From Mucilaginibacter_A sp041088075 (lineage in GTDB: Bacteria > Bacteroidota > Bacteroidia > Sphingobacteriales > Sphingobacteriaceae), in contig NZ_JBGCVY010000059.1 of assembly GCF_041088075.1 (NCBI RefSeq), positions 13,639 through 77,638 on the forward strand: 64,000 bases of DNA, in the 5' to 3' direction. The translations under genes and the position numbers were made by a program. How positions within the stretch are numbered: the stretch's first letter is position 1; the number at the start of each line of letters is the position of its first letter. The notes beneath the pieces are model-generated. The model did no database searches. It had not been told where the DNA came from and saw nothing but the letters and a program-made list of their open reading frames with translations. This document shows positions 45,374 through 53,713 of this stretch, piece by piece.

Positions 45374-45539
45374 CATACTGTTTTTACCGGGTAAAAATTG
45401 GTGCAGGTTAGTGGTTTTTGATTGTACGGTTAGAAATAGCCGATGCTTCTTTTATCGCCTAAAAATTGGTGCAGGTTAGTGGTTTTTGATTGTACAGTTT
45501 GATGTAGCCAATGCTTCTTTTATCGCCTAAAAATTGGTG
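45374..45539 (-). repeat. 68-bp tandem array of motif units
   Basis: Minus units start at 45374 (ACAGTAT allele), 45442 and 45510 (GAAGCAT allele), an exact 68-base period. The spacer GCAGGTTAGTGGTTTTTGAT and TGTAC(G/A)GTT is repeated between them. Together with the hairpin at 45582 it fills the kdp-GH20 divergent gap 45215-45649. Confidence 0.9.
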
Positions 45540-45581
45540 AAGCAATATTTTTAATTACAAAATCAGTTTTAAAAGCCGTAA

Positions 45582-45633
45582 AAATTTAGTTCTTTTATCA
45601 GACCTAAATTTTGTTGATAAAAGAACTAAATTT
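45582..45633. promoter_or_regulatory. 19-bp perfect hairpin just before the GH20 start codon
   Basis: AAATTTAGTTCTTTTATCA (45582-45600) is exactly complementary to TGATAAAAGAACTAAATTT (45615-45633), with a 14-base loop. It ends 16 bases before the GH20 ATG, so if transcribed it would form a strong leader hairpin. The arms contain a shortened form of the motif core (GATAAAAGAA). Confidence 0.75.
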
Positions 45634-45649
45634 TTGAACTTTCCCTGTT

Positions 45650-47566
45650 ATGCTTAAAATTTACTCGTTACTTTTTTGCTGTTTGTTATCCTTTAAAACT
45701 TTCAGCCAACCTTCTGCCAAAACCATTGACATCATCCCGCAACCGGTGAGTATGGTTAAAAATGCCGGTCAGTTTTTATTGCCTGCCACGGTTACGATTG
45801 GCGCAAGTACTTCGGCCGAAATCTTGCCGGTTACTTCCTACCTTAAAAATAAAATCCAAACGGCAACAGGCAAAAGTGTTTTGGTAAAGGGCAATGCTTC
45901 TTTTACCACCATAAAATTGGCGCTCAACTCATCCGAAAACCCGGCCATCGGCAAAGAAGGCTATCAGCTCAACATCACACCAAAAGGAATTGTCATCAAA
46001 GCCAATGCTGCAGCAGGTTTGTTTTATGGCGTGCAAACTTTGGTGCAATTGTTACCAAAAGAAATTGAAAGCAAAACAGCCGTAAAAGGCGTAAAATGGA
46101 CGGTTCCTTGTGTAAAAATTACCGATTATCCGAGGTTTGCGTGGCGCGGTTTGATGTTTGATGTTGCCCGCCATTTCTTTACCGTTGCGGAAGTGAAGCA
46201 ATATATTGATGCTATGGTTCGGTACAAATACAATTTGCTGCACTTGCATTTGGCCGATGATGAAGGCTGGCGCATCGAAATTAAAGGCTTGCCGCGCTTG
46301 ACGGAAGTTGGCGCGTACAATGCAAAACGTGTTGGTTATTTCGGCACTTTTGCTGCTCCGCCTGCTGATGAACCGCGCACTTACGGCGGTTTTTACACGC
46401 AGGAAGACATCAAAGAACTGGTAAGATATGCGCAAGAACGCTTTGTAAATATTTTGCCGGAGATTGATGTTCCGGGCCATAGTTTGGCGGCTGTGGTTTC
46501 TTATCCCGAATTGTCCTGTACGCCTGGTGCCGATAAGTACAAGGTGCGTTCAGGCGAAGAAATTATGGACTGGTCGCATGGTCAGCCTCCGATTGCCCTG
46601 ATTGATAATACGTTATGCCCAGCAAACGAAAAGGTTTATGAGTTTATGGACAAGGTTATTACGCAAGTTGCCCAGCTTTTTCCTTTTCAATACATTCATT
46701 TGGGCGGAGACGAATGCCCGAAAAACTTTTGGGAAAAAAGCGATGCCGTTAAAACTTTGATGCAAAAAGAAGGGCTTAAAAACATGGAAGAAGTGCAAAG
46801 CTATTTTGAAAAACGCGTTGAAAAGATTGTAGAATCCAAAGGCAAAAAGTTTATGGGCTGGGACGAAATTTTGGAAGGCGGCCTGGCACCAAATGCGGTG
46901 GTAATGAGTTGGCGCGGCATGAAAGGCGGCATAGAAGCGGCAAAAATGGGTCACGAAGTAGTGATGAGCCCAACCACTTTTGCTTATATTGATTACATGC
47001 AGGGCGACCCTTCCATCGAAGCAAAAGTTTACGCTACGCTTCGGTTGGATAAAACGTATCAGTTTGAGCCAGTTCCGGACAGTGTGGATGCCAAATTGAT
47101 TAAAGGCGGACAAGCCAATTTATGGACAGAACAGGTTTACAACTTACGCCGTGCCGAATACATGACCTGGCCGCGTGGTTTTGCCATTGCCGAAACGCTT
47201 TGGTCGCCAAAGGCAAGCAAGAACTGGGACAATTTTTCGCAACGGGTGGAAGGTCAGTTCCCGAGGTTGGAAGAAGCAGAAACCAATTATGCGCCCAGCA
47301 TGTACGACCCAATTGTAAACGTTTCGAGGAAAGACAGCACCATGACGATTACTTTATCCACCGAAATAAAGCCACTGGATATTTATTACAGTTTTGACAA
47401 CTCTTTTCCCGACCGGTTTTACCCGAAATACACGCAACCACTAACGGTGCCCAAAGAAGCGGCCCAAATTAAAATCATCACTTACCGCGGCAACAAACCT
47501 ATTGGTCGTATGATGAGCATTCCAATCGCTGATTTAAACGCCCGTTTGCCAAAACCTAAAAAGTAG
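45650..47566 (+). CDS. GH20 beta-N-acetylhexosaminidase
   Basis: 638 residues. Signal peptide (MLKIYSLLFCCLLSFKTFSQ), a GH20b domain (about 25-150), the catalytic barrel from about 155 (YPRFAWRGLMFDVARHF) with D354-E355 in HLGGDECPK, and a C-terminal Fn3/CHB_HEX_C-like domain (from about 555; IYYSFDNSFPDRFY). It removes terminal GlcNAc or GalNAc from chitin fragments or glycans in the periplasm or outside. A motif unit (45893-45922) lies within the GH20b domain and is read NASFTTIK. The gene ends in its own terminator. Confidence 0.93.
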   Translation: MLKIYSLLFCCLLSFKTFSQPSAKTIDIIPQPVSMVKNAGQFLLPATVTIGASTSAEILPVTSYLKNKIQTATGKSVLVKGNASFTTIKLALNSSENPAIGKEGYQLNITPKGIVIKANAAAGLFYGVQTLVQLLPKEIESKTAVKGVKWTVPCVKITDYPRFAWRGLMFDVARHFFTVAEVKQYIDAMVRYKYNLLHLHLADDEGWRIEIKGLPRLTEVGAYNAKRVGYFGTFAAPPADEPRTYGGFYTQEDIKELVRYAQERFVNILPEIDVPGHSLAAVVSYPELSCTPGADKYKVRSGEEIMDWSHGQPPIALIDNTLCPANEKVYEFMDKVITQVAQLFPFQYIHLGGDECPKNFWEKSDAVKTLMQKEGLKNMEEVQSYFEKRVEKIVESKGKKFMGWDEILEGGLAPNAVVMSWRGMKGGIEAAKMGHEVVMSPTTFAYIDYMQGDPSIEAKVYATLRLDKTYQFEPVPDSVDAKLIKGGQANLWTEQVYNLRRAEYMTWPRGFAIAETLWSPKASKNWDNFSQRVEGQFPRLEEAETNYAPSMYDPIVNVSRKDSTMTITLSTEIKPLDIYYSFDNSFPDRFYPKYTQPLTVPKEAAQIKIITYRGNKPIGRMMSIPIADLNARLPKPKK

Positions 47567-47570
47567 CAGG

Positions 47571-47640
47571 CACTGATTTTTTATCGGTAAAAGAAGCATC
47601 GGGCAAAAGTCCGATGCTTTTTTTATGCCCTTAAAATTTA
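47571..47640 (+). terminator. Intrinsic terminator built from two motif units
   Basis: Plus unit 47571-47600 and minus unit 47613-47640 meet head to head. AAGCATCGG (47594-47602) pairs perfectly with CCGATGCTT (47611-47619) and TTTTTAT follows, so here the motif forms a standard terminator for the GH20 gene. Confidence 0.85.
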
Positions 47641-47653
47641 TTTTCAAAAATAC

Positions 47654-47709
47654 TTGCATCTTAAATTTTCTTATTTACATTTGTAGTGTACTATTTATCT
47701 AATACACTA
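47654..47709 (+). promoter_or_regulatory. Promoter and GntR/YtrA-type operator of the ABC operon
   Basis: TTG at 47654-47656 and TACATTTG at 47676-47683 fit the Bacteroidota promoter (TTG, about 19 bp, TAnnTTTG). Directly after lies an inverted repeat TAGTGTA (47684-47690), 12 bases, TACACTA (47703-47709), very like the AGTGTA...TACACT operator known for YtrA-type GntR repressors. The gene for such a repressor is third in this operon, so autoregulation is likely. Confidence 0.75.
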
Positions 47710-47714
47710 ATGAT

Positions 47715-48539
47715 ATGATAAAAATCTCCAACTTAACATTTGGCTACGGCAGGAAAAAAACGCTGTTCCAAAACCTAAACCTGCAAATGCAGGAAGGGCA
47801 CATTTATGGTTTGCTTGGTAAAAACGGTACCGGAAAATCCACTTTGTTAAAAAACATTGCCGGTTTGGTTTTTCCGCAGCAAGGAATGTGCGAAGTAAAC
47901 GGCTACAACGCTTCCAAACGTTTGCCGGCTTTTTTGCAGGATCTGTTTTTTATCCCCGAAGAGGTGTATATGCCTTCGCTTACCGCAAAACAGTTTATCA
48001 ACAGCACCGCACATTTTTATCCGGCTTTTGACGAAGCGCAGTTCAACAAAATGCTGCTGGAGTTTGATGTGCCGAACGATAGCCAGTTAAACAAACTCTC
48101 TTTCGGTCAGCAAAAAAAGGTGATGATCGCTTTTGGCCTTTCTACCAATACTTCTTTGCTGATTATGGACGAGCCGACAAACGGTTTGGATATTCCTTCC
48201 AAAAGCCAGTTCCGCAAAATTATTGCTTCGGCTTTAACAGAAAACCGCTGCATTATTATTTCCACGCACCAGGTTCGGGATTTGGATAACCTGATTGATA
48301 CCTTATTGGTGGTGCACAACAAGCAAATTGTGCTGAACAGAAGTCTGGACGAAATTTCGGAACGTTTAAACTTTGGCCTGGCAGCGACTGGAACGGAAGT
48401 TTTGTATTCAGAAGAAAGCGTTCGCGGAACAAACACCATCAGCAAAAACACCAATGGCGGCTACAGCAAAGTGGACATGGAACTGCTTTTTAACGCCATC
48501 ATCAACGAGCATCAAACCATCACCGAAATCTTAAAATAA
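47715..48539 (+). CDS. ABC transporter ATP-binding protein
   Basis: 274 residues. Walker A GKNGTGKST, signature LSFGQQKK, Walker B LLIMDEPTNGLD and the switch His in IISTHQVRD are all present. The C-terminal extension after the ATPase core fits YtrB/BcrA-type exporters. It pairs with the permease encoded 5 bases downstream and is under the operator at 47684. Substrate unknown; related systems respond to cell-wall-active compounds. Confidence 0.9.
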   Translation: MIKISNLTFGYGRKKTLFQNLNLQMQEGHIYGLLGKNGTGKSTLLKNIAGLVFPQQGMCEVNGYNASKRLPAFLQDLFFIPEEVYMPSLTAKQFINSTAHFYPAFDEAQFNKMLLEFDVPNDSQLNKLSFGQQKKVMIAFGLSTNTSLLIMDEPTNGLDIPSKSQFRKIIASALTENRCIIISTHQVRDLDNLIDTLLVVHNKQIVLNRSLDEISERLNFGLAATGTEVLYSEESVRGTNTISKNTNGGYSKVDMELLFNAIINEHQTITEILK

Positions 48540-48544
48540 GCGCT

Positions 48545-49324
48545 ATGAACCAAACATTTAACCTAAACCGTTTTGCTGCTTTGTTTAAAAAGCACACGGT
48601 CGAAAACTACAAAACATACTTAATGTCGGTTGGCGTTCTGGCCGGCCTGTTGGTTTTGTTTATGGGCATTGCTTCCTACTCAAACGGCGGCTATTTATTG
48701 TTAGGGTTCCAGGAATCGTTTTTTATAATTTTTTTGCTGCTTGCCGGTAGTATTTTTACCAGTTTAACTTTTGCGGATTTAGGCGATAAAAAGAAAGTCA
48801 TTCCAGCATTAACCTTGCCTGCCTCGCACTTTGAAAAATATTTGGTAAGCTGGCTGTATTCCTTCCTCATTTTTCAATTGCTGTATGTTGCATTGTTTTA
48901 CTTGATTGTAAGCATCGTCATTGGTTTTGGCCACGATGTACCGGGCCGCGAAAACGTGCTGCTAAACTTATTCGACAAAGACCGGATGGCTTATACCGCG
49001 TTTATCATTTATCCGATTATACACGCCATTATATTTTTCGGTGCCATTTATTTCGAAAAACTTCATTTTATCAAATCGGGCTTTGCTTTTTTTATCGGTA
49101 TTTTTTTGTTGGGTTTGATAAACAGTCCGATTATGGCTTCTATGATTGACCATAAAATTGTAGGCATTACAATTTTTAGTCCATTGGAAATTACGGACGG
49201 AAAAACTTACTGGACAATTTATCCGCCAGAAATCCAAAAGCTGACAGCAGGTATTGTGATTGTAGTAATTGTGGTGTTATTGTGGGTGAGTGCCTACTTC
49301 AGGCTTAAAGAAAAGGAGGTTTAA
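48545..49324 (+). CDS. ABC-2-type membrane permease
   Basis: 259 residues with about six hydrophobic spans (starting YLMSVGVLAGLLVLFMGIAS, then FFIIFLLLAGSIFTSLTFAD, and ending ITAGIVIVVIVVLL-like TAGIVIVVIVVLLWVSAYF). The motif LTLPASHFEKYLVSWL is a common loop in Bacteroidota ABC-2 permeases. It follows the ATPase gene by 5 bases and precedes the GntR gene by 2. Confidence 0.82.
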   Translation: MNQTFNLNRFAALFKKHTVENYKTYLMSVGVLAGLLVLFMGIASYSNGGYLLLGFQESFFIIFLLLAGSIFTSLTFADLGDKKKVIPALTLPASHFEKYLVSWLYSFLIFQLLYVALFYLIVSIVIGFGHDVPGRENVLLNLFDKDRMAYTAFIIYPIIHAIIFFGAIYFEKLHFIKSGFAFFIGIFLLGLINSPIMASMIDHKIVGITIFSPLEITDGKTYWTIYPPEIQKLTAGIVIVVIVVLLWVSAYFRLKEKEV

Positions 49325-49326
49325 AA

Positions 49327-49701
49327 ATGGATTTTAGAGATAACGAGCCTATATATATGCAAATTGCAGCTCATGTAAGCGAAAACATAACGCTGGACAA
49401 ATGGCAGGCCGAGCAAAAAATCCCGTCGGTGCGTGAACTGGCCGTAGCGTTGCAGGTAAACCCAAACACCGTGGCACGCACTTATGATTTTTTGCAAAAC
49501 CAGGAAGTGATTTTTAACAAGCGCGGCATTGGTTATTTTGTCGGCGCCGATGCCAAAAACAAAATAAAAACCTATCGTAAAGAACGCTTTTTGCAGCAGG
49601 AACTGCCAGAACTTTTTAAGAACATCTTTTTGTTAGACATCAGTTTGGAAGAAATTGAAAAGCGTTATCAGGAGTTTAAGACACAAAATTATCAGGCATA
49701 A
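49327..49701 (+). CDS. GntR-family repressor, YtrA subfamily
   Basis: 124 residues: a winged helix (YMQIAAHVSENI, KIPSVRELAVALQVNPNTVARTYDFL) with only a short C-terminal helix pair, the YtrA layout without a large ligand-binding domain. It is encoded with the ABC exporter whose promoter carries a matching operator. The stop codon lies inside a motif unit of the ACAGTAT allele (49687-49711). Confidence 0.9.
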   Translation: MDFRDNEPIYMQIAAHVSENITLDKWQAEQKIPSVRELAVALQVNPNTVARTYDFLQNQEVIFNKRGIGYFVGADAKNKIKTYRKERFLQQELPELFKNIFLLDISLEEIEKRYQEFKTQNYQA

Positions 49702-49711
49702 AAACAGTATC
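49687..49711 (+). repeat. Motif unit bridging two operon genes
   Basis: GCATAAAAACAGTATC spans the GntR stop codon (TAA at 49699-49701) and ends exactly before the next ATG at 49712. Confidence 0.75.
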
Positions 49712-50431
49712 ATGAAAACAAGTAGTAAATTATTAGCAGCAGCAATTTTGGTGATTATCATTTCGATGGTTACCTACGATTTTGCTTTGCGTGCCGAATA
49801 CAAAAAAGGCACTTACAAAAGCCGGTTTTACGGTTTCGAAAAAACAACGGCTTTTAATGGTTTCAACGCCATTGACAACCGCGCCGCCAACCTGATTTCC
49901 ATTCAGGTTGAAAAAGGGAACGAACCCGGCGTTTGGATAAAAAGCAACTGGAAAGACCGGTTTAACATCCACCGTAACGAAAAAACTTTGGTGATTAACG
50001 TAGAAAATAAGGAATCAACCCGTGTAAGTTCTTATGATAACAGCATTACCGTTGTTTGCCCTTCCGTGGATAGCATCATTACGGCGCCTTATCTCGGTAA
50101 ATCAGGTATGAATGAACTTCATTCTAGAGGCACAACCATTGTAGCAGGTTTTACTTTGGATAAATTATCTATAAAAGTAAGCAAAGGCGTGGATTTGTTT
50201 TTAGAGCGAAGCAACATCGCTAATTTACAAGCTTTGGTAGGCGATGCGATGTCTGACAATGCAAAACTTACTATCTCTTCCAGCAATCAAATTGATAATG
50301 CAACCATCAATGTGCCAGGAAAAAACCGTTTGGAAATTGAAAATTCGGTGATTGCCAAACGGAACTTCACCATTGCCGATAGTGCAACCGTTGCTTTTAG
50401 CGGGAGGTTTTTAAAACTGCTGGGCAAGTAA
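49712..50431 (+). CDS. DUF2807-like (head GIN domain) secreted protein
   Basis: 239 residues from the ATG at 49712. An N-terminal signal anchor (LLAAAILVIIISMVTYDFAL) is followed by a beta-helix-like region with short strands (FNGFNAIDNRAANLISIQVE, LSIKVSKGVDLFLERS, ATINVPGKNRLEI) typical of DUF2807 putative auto-transporter adhesins. Such genes often accompany GntR-ABC operons in this phylum, in my recollection. The role is unknown. Confidence 0.7.
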   Translation: MKTSSKLLAAAILVIIISMVTYDFALRAEYKKGTYKSRFYGFEKTTAFNGFNAIDNRAANLISIQVEKGNEPGVWIKSNWKDRFNIHRNEKTLVINVENKESTRVSSYDNSITVVCPSVDSIITAPYLGKSGMNELHSRGTTIVAGFTLDKLSIKVSKGVDLFLERSNIANLQALVGDAMSDNAKLTISSSNQIDNATINVPGKNRLEIENSVIAKRNFTIADSATVAFSGRFLKLLGK

Positions 50432-50476
50432 TGCGGTTTTTTTAATGAAGCCTGACCTTATCACAAATCAATCTCA

Positions 50477-50668
50477 ATGAAAAAGTTATTACTCAACTCA
50501 AACCCGTTTATACTTCTTTTAGCACCAGTTTTTTTACTTTCGATATTTTCGCTGTTCCATTGGACAATTAACCTGCAACTGCCGGATGTACAAACCGAAG
50601 TGATCGGTTTATTCAATAAAAGAACAGTTTTTGAGGTGTTGTGCGAAGTGCTGAAAAGCCAGTTTTAA
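50477..50668 (+). CDS. Small membrane protein of unknown function
   Basis: 63 residues with one clear span (FILLLAPVFLLSIFSLFHW). It lies 45 bases after the DUF2807 gene and 13 bases before the MobA-like gene on the same strand, so is likely transcribed with them. The hydrophobic segment is partly encoded by a motif unit (50509-50536, GAAGTAT allele). Family not recognised. Confidence 0.55.
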   Translation: MKKLLLNSNPFILLLAPVFLLSIFSLFHWTINLQLPDVQTEVIGLFNKRTVFEVLCEVLKSQF

Positions 50669-50681
50669 TTATAAAACGAAC

Positions 50682-51278
50682 ATGAAAACTGCTTTAAAAG
50701 GGTTGGTTTTGGCGGGAGGCAAAAGCAGCAGGATGGGCGAAAGCAAAGCCAGAATGAATTGGCACGGCAAAGAACAGCAGTATTATCTGGCCGGTTTATT
50801 GAAGGTTTGTTGCGAAGAGGTTTTTATTTCCTGCCGGGAAGAACAGGTTTTGGCAATTGACTTAAACTACAAAACGCTGGCCGACAAATACGAAAACGCC
50901 GGGCCTTTTGAAGCCATTTTAACCGCTTTTGAGCATGATCCGAATTGCGGTTGGCTAATCATCGCTTGTGATATTCCGCTAATGAATTTGGAAACACTCA
51001 AACATTTGCTGGATCAAAGGGACACTTCTAAAATAGCTACCGTTTTTGAAAGCCCGGTTGATGGTTTGCCCGAACCATTGGCTGCAATTTGGGAACCCGA
51101 AAGTTATTCTTTGCTGAAATTATACCATCAAAAAGAGCATCTTTCCCTACGAAAAATCCTGCTTACACACCAGGCAAAAACAATTAAAGCACCGGATGCC
51201 GGTGCTTTAATCAATGTCAATACGCCTGAAGATGTAAAACGTATCCGGGAAATATTAGCTAAAAGAAGCTCAGGTTGA
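50682..51278 (+). CDS. Molybdenum cofactor guanylyltransferase-like protein
   Basis: 198 residues. The nucleotidyltransferase opening GLVLAGGKSSRMGESKARM and the metal-binding IIACDIPLM fit MobA, which attaches GMP to molybdopterin. The PFEAILTAF segment is the usual GPLxGI site in variant form. No other molybdopterin genes are in the window, so a related sugar-nucleotide or CTP-dependent enzyme (MocA-like) is possible. The gene ends TAAAAGAAGC, then a motif unit follows at 51278. Confidence 0.72.
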   Translation: MKTALKGLVLAGGKSSRMGESKARMNWHGKEQQYYLAGLLKVCCEEVFISCREEQVLAIDLNYKTLADKYENAGPFEAILTAFEHDPNCGWLIIACDIPLMNLETLKHLLDQRDTSKIATVFESPVDGLPEPLAAIWEPESYSLLKLYHQKEHLSLRKILLTHQAKTIKAPDAGALINVNTPEDVKRIREILAKRSSG

Positions 51279-51309
51279 ACAACAATTTTATGCCGGTAAA
51301 AGAAGCATC
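51278..51309 (+). repeat. Motif unit between convergent genes
   Basis: CAACAATTTTATGCC then GGTAAAAGAAGCATC, in the 39-base gap between the MobA-like stop codon and the fucose synthase stop codon. Confidence 0.88.
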
Positions 51310-51317
51310 ATAGGTTT

Positions 51318-52262
51318 TTAACGTACCGCTACGTTTTCAGCTTTATTCAAAAAATCCTGATAGGCAAGTTTGATCCCGTCTTCCAATTCAACTTTATGTT
51401 TCCAGCCTTTTGCATGAAGTTTCGAAACATCCATCAATTTCCGCGGAGTACCGTCGGGTTTGGTAAAATCAAAATTTATATCACCTTCAAACCCGACAAT
51501 ACTTTTGATCAGGTAAGCTAATTCTTTGATCGTTAAATCTGTACCAACACCAACATTAATCGGGTCCGGCTCGCTATAATTCTCCATTAAAAAAAAGCAG
51601 GCTTCAGCAAGGTCGTCAGCAAACAAAAACTCTCTTTTTGGCCTGCCCGAACCCCAAATTACAACTTCATTTTTGCCTTCAACTTTTGCTTCGTGAAAGC
51701 GGCGGATCATAGCAGGCAAAACATGGGAATTTTGAGGATGGTAGTTATCGTTGTAGCCATACAAATTGGTAGGCATAACCGATATAAAATCGCAGCCGTA
51801 TTGTGCGCGGTAAGCATCGCACATTTTGATGCCGGCAATCTTTGCAATGGCATATGGCTCGTTGGTTTCTTCAAGCGGCCCGGTCAAAAGGTAATCTTCT
51901 TTTAACGGTTGCGGCGCCATTTTAGGGTAGATACAGCTTGAGCCTAAAAACATCAATTTTTTTACCTTGTTAAGGTAAGATTGATAGATTACATTGTTTT
52001 GAATAGAAAGGTTTTCATAAATAAAATCTGCCCGATAAACATTGTTGGCTATAATCCCGCCAACTTTGGCTGCAGCTAAAAATACGTAATCAGGTTTTTC
52101 TGCGGAGAAAAAACCGGCAACAGCTTGTTGATCACGTAAATCAAGTTCTTTTGAAGACCTGGTGATAATATTTTGGTAGCCTTCTGCTTCAAGTTTTCTC
52201 ACAATGGCCGAGCCCACCATTCCTTTGTGGCCTGCCACATATATTTTAGCGTCTTTTTCCAA
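51318..52262 (-). CDS. fcl: GDP-L-fucose synthase
   Basis: 314 residues. NADPH motif GHKGMVGSAIV, catalytic Ser in LGSSCIYP, YAIAKIAGIKMCDAYRAQYG with the Tyr-Lys pair, and the family segment PTNLYGYNDNYHPQNSHVLP. It converts GDP-4-keto-6-deoxymannose to GDP-L-fucose by epimerisation and reduction. The preceding gene in transcription encodes the enzyme making its substrate. Confidence 0.95.
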   Translation of the reverse strand: MEKDAKIYVAGHKGMVGSAIVRKLEAEGYQNIITRSSKELDLRDQQAVAGFFSAEKPDYVFLAAAKVGGIIANNVYRADFIYENLSIQNNVIYQSYLNKVKKLMFLGSSCIYPKMAPQPLKEDYLLTGPLEETNEPYAIAKIAGIKMCDAYRAQYGCDFISVMPTNLYGYNDNYHPQNSHVLPAMIRRFHEAKVEGKNEVVIWGSGRPKREFLFADDLAEACFFLMENYSEPDPINVGVGTDLTIKELAYLIKSIVGFEGDINFDFTKPDGTPRKLMDVSKLHAKGWKHKVELEDGIKLAYQDFLNKAENVAVR

Positions 52263-52295
52263 TATTTTATGTTTTATTAAAACTCATCAACTTTG

Positions 52296-53411
52296 TTACT
52301 CGTACTGGTTTTTGATGGAGTAACCTAATTCTTTTAAAGCTTTTTCTTTGGTAAACAATTTTAAGTCAGCGTTCATCATATCCTGTACTAACATTGGCAA
52401 ATCGTATTTGATTTTCCAGCCCAATTTAGTGATTGCTTTTGTCGGGTCGCCAATCAACAACTCAACCTCGGTAGGGCGGAAGTAAGCCGGGTCAACCGCA
52501 ACAACTTCTTTGCCTGTTTCTATTTGATATTCCGGGTTGCTGCACGATACTACATAACCTTTTTCGTCAACACCTTCGCCTTTAAATTCAATTTCGATGC
52601 CAGCTTCTTTAAAAGCCATTTTCACGAAATCGCGGACAGGGGTGGTAATACCGGTTGCGATAACGTAATCTTCCGGTTTTTCCTGTTGCAAAATGCGCCA
52701 CATGGCTTCCACGTAATCTTTTGCGTGGCCCCAGTCGCGGCGTGCATCCAAGTTTCCTAAGTATAACTTCTTTTGCAGGCCTAAAGCTATTTTTGCCGCA
52801 CCGCGTGTAATTTTGCGGGTTACAAATGTTTCGCCGCGCAAAGGGCTTTCGTGGTTGAACAAAATACCGTTGCAAGCATACATGCCATAAGCTTCGCGGT
52901 AATTTACGGTGATCCAATAAGCATATAATTTGGCTACCGCATAAGGCGAACGCGGATAAAAAGGCGTAGTTTCTGATTGCGGAACGGCCTGAACCAAACC
53001 ATACAGCTCAGAAGTTGAAGCCTGGTAAACTTTGGTTTTTTTGGTTAAGCCCAGCAAACGCACAGCCTCCAATATCCTTAATGTACCGATACCATCGGCA
53101 TTGGCTGTGTATTCCGGTGTGTCAAAACTCACTTTTACGTGAGACATGGCACCCAAATTGTAAATCTCGTCTGGCTGGATCTGCTGGATGATACGGATCA
53201 GATTTGTTGAATCGTTCAAATCGCCATAGTGCATAAAAAAGCTGACGTTTGCTTCGTGCGGGTCTTGGTACAAATGATCAATACGGTCAGTATTAAACGA
53301 AGAACTTCTGCGTTTGATACCGTGCACTTCATAATCTTTAGACAATAGCAGCTCTGCTAAATAAGCACCGTCCTGACCAGTGATACCTGTAACCAAGGCT
53401 TTCTTTTTCAT
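52296..53411 (-). CDS. gmd: GDP-mannose 4,6-dehydratase
   Basis: 371 residues. GITGQDGAYLAELL cofactor motif, STSELYG with the catalytic Thr/Ser and Glu, and YPRSPYAVAKLYAYWIT with Tyr-Lys. It makes GDP-4-keto-6-deoxy-D-mannose. With fcl (34 bases downstream) it supplies GDP-fucose for the exopolysaccharide locus. Confidence 0.96.
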   Translation of the reverse strand: MKKKALVTGITGQDGAYLAELLLSKDYEVHGIKRRSSSFNTDRIDHLYQDPHEANVSFFMHYGDLNDSTNLIRIIQQIQPDEIYNLGAMSHVKVSFDTPEYTANADGIGTLRILEAVRLLGLTKKTKVYQASTSELYGLVQAVPQSETTPFYPRSPYAVAKLYAYWITVNYREAYGMYACNGILFNHESPLRGETFVTRKITRGAAKIALGLQKKLYLGNLDARRDWGHAKDYVEAMWRILQQEKPEDYVIATGITTPVRDFVKMAFKEAGIEIEFKGEGVDEKGYVVSCSNPEYQIETGKEVVAVDPAYFRPTEVELLIGDPTKAITKLGWKIKYDLPMLVQDMMNADLKLFTKEKALKELGYSIKNQYE

Positions 53412-53543
53412 ATGTTTTTTGTTAAATTGTTGTTATAAATTGTGATAAGTTGACTGACAAATTGTTTGGTGCAAAATTTAAAAAAATAAATTTCAATCTA
53501 AAGCCTGGTGCTTTAAAATTAAAGTTGTATTTTTTTTGGGGTT

Positions 53544-53684
53544 GATGCTTCTTTTATCACCTCAAAATCTTGATCATTTTGTTTTTAATTTATTATCTGT
53601 AAGCATGCACCAATTTTTACCCGGTAAAAGAAGCATTGCATTATCTTCAATGTTAAATTGAAACGGGGGCAATAAAAGTTTAAA
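53544..53684. repeat. Inverted motif pair plus AAGTTTAAACAA
   Basis: Minus unit 53544-53572, plus unit 53607-53637, then AAGTTTAAACAAAC from about 53669. This resembles the right side of the composite element at 63810-63976. It lies in the 302-base gap upstream of gmd, where a promoter is also expected; nothing else is seen. Confidence 0.75.
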
Positions 53685-53713
53685 CAAACCACTATAAATA
53701 TTTAAAGCTAAAA

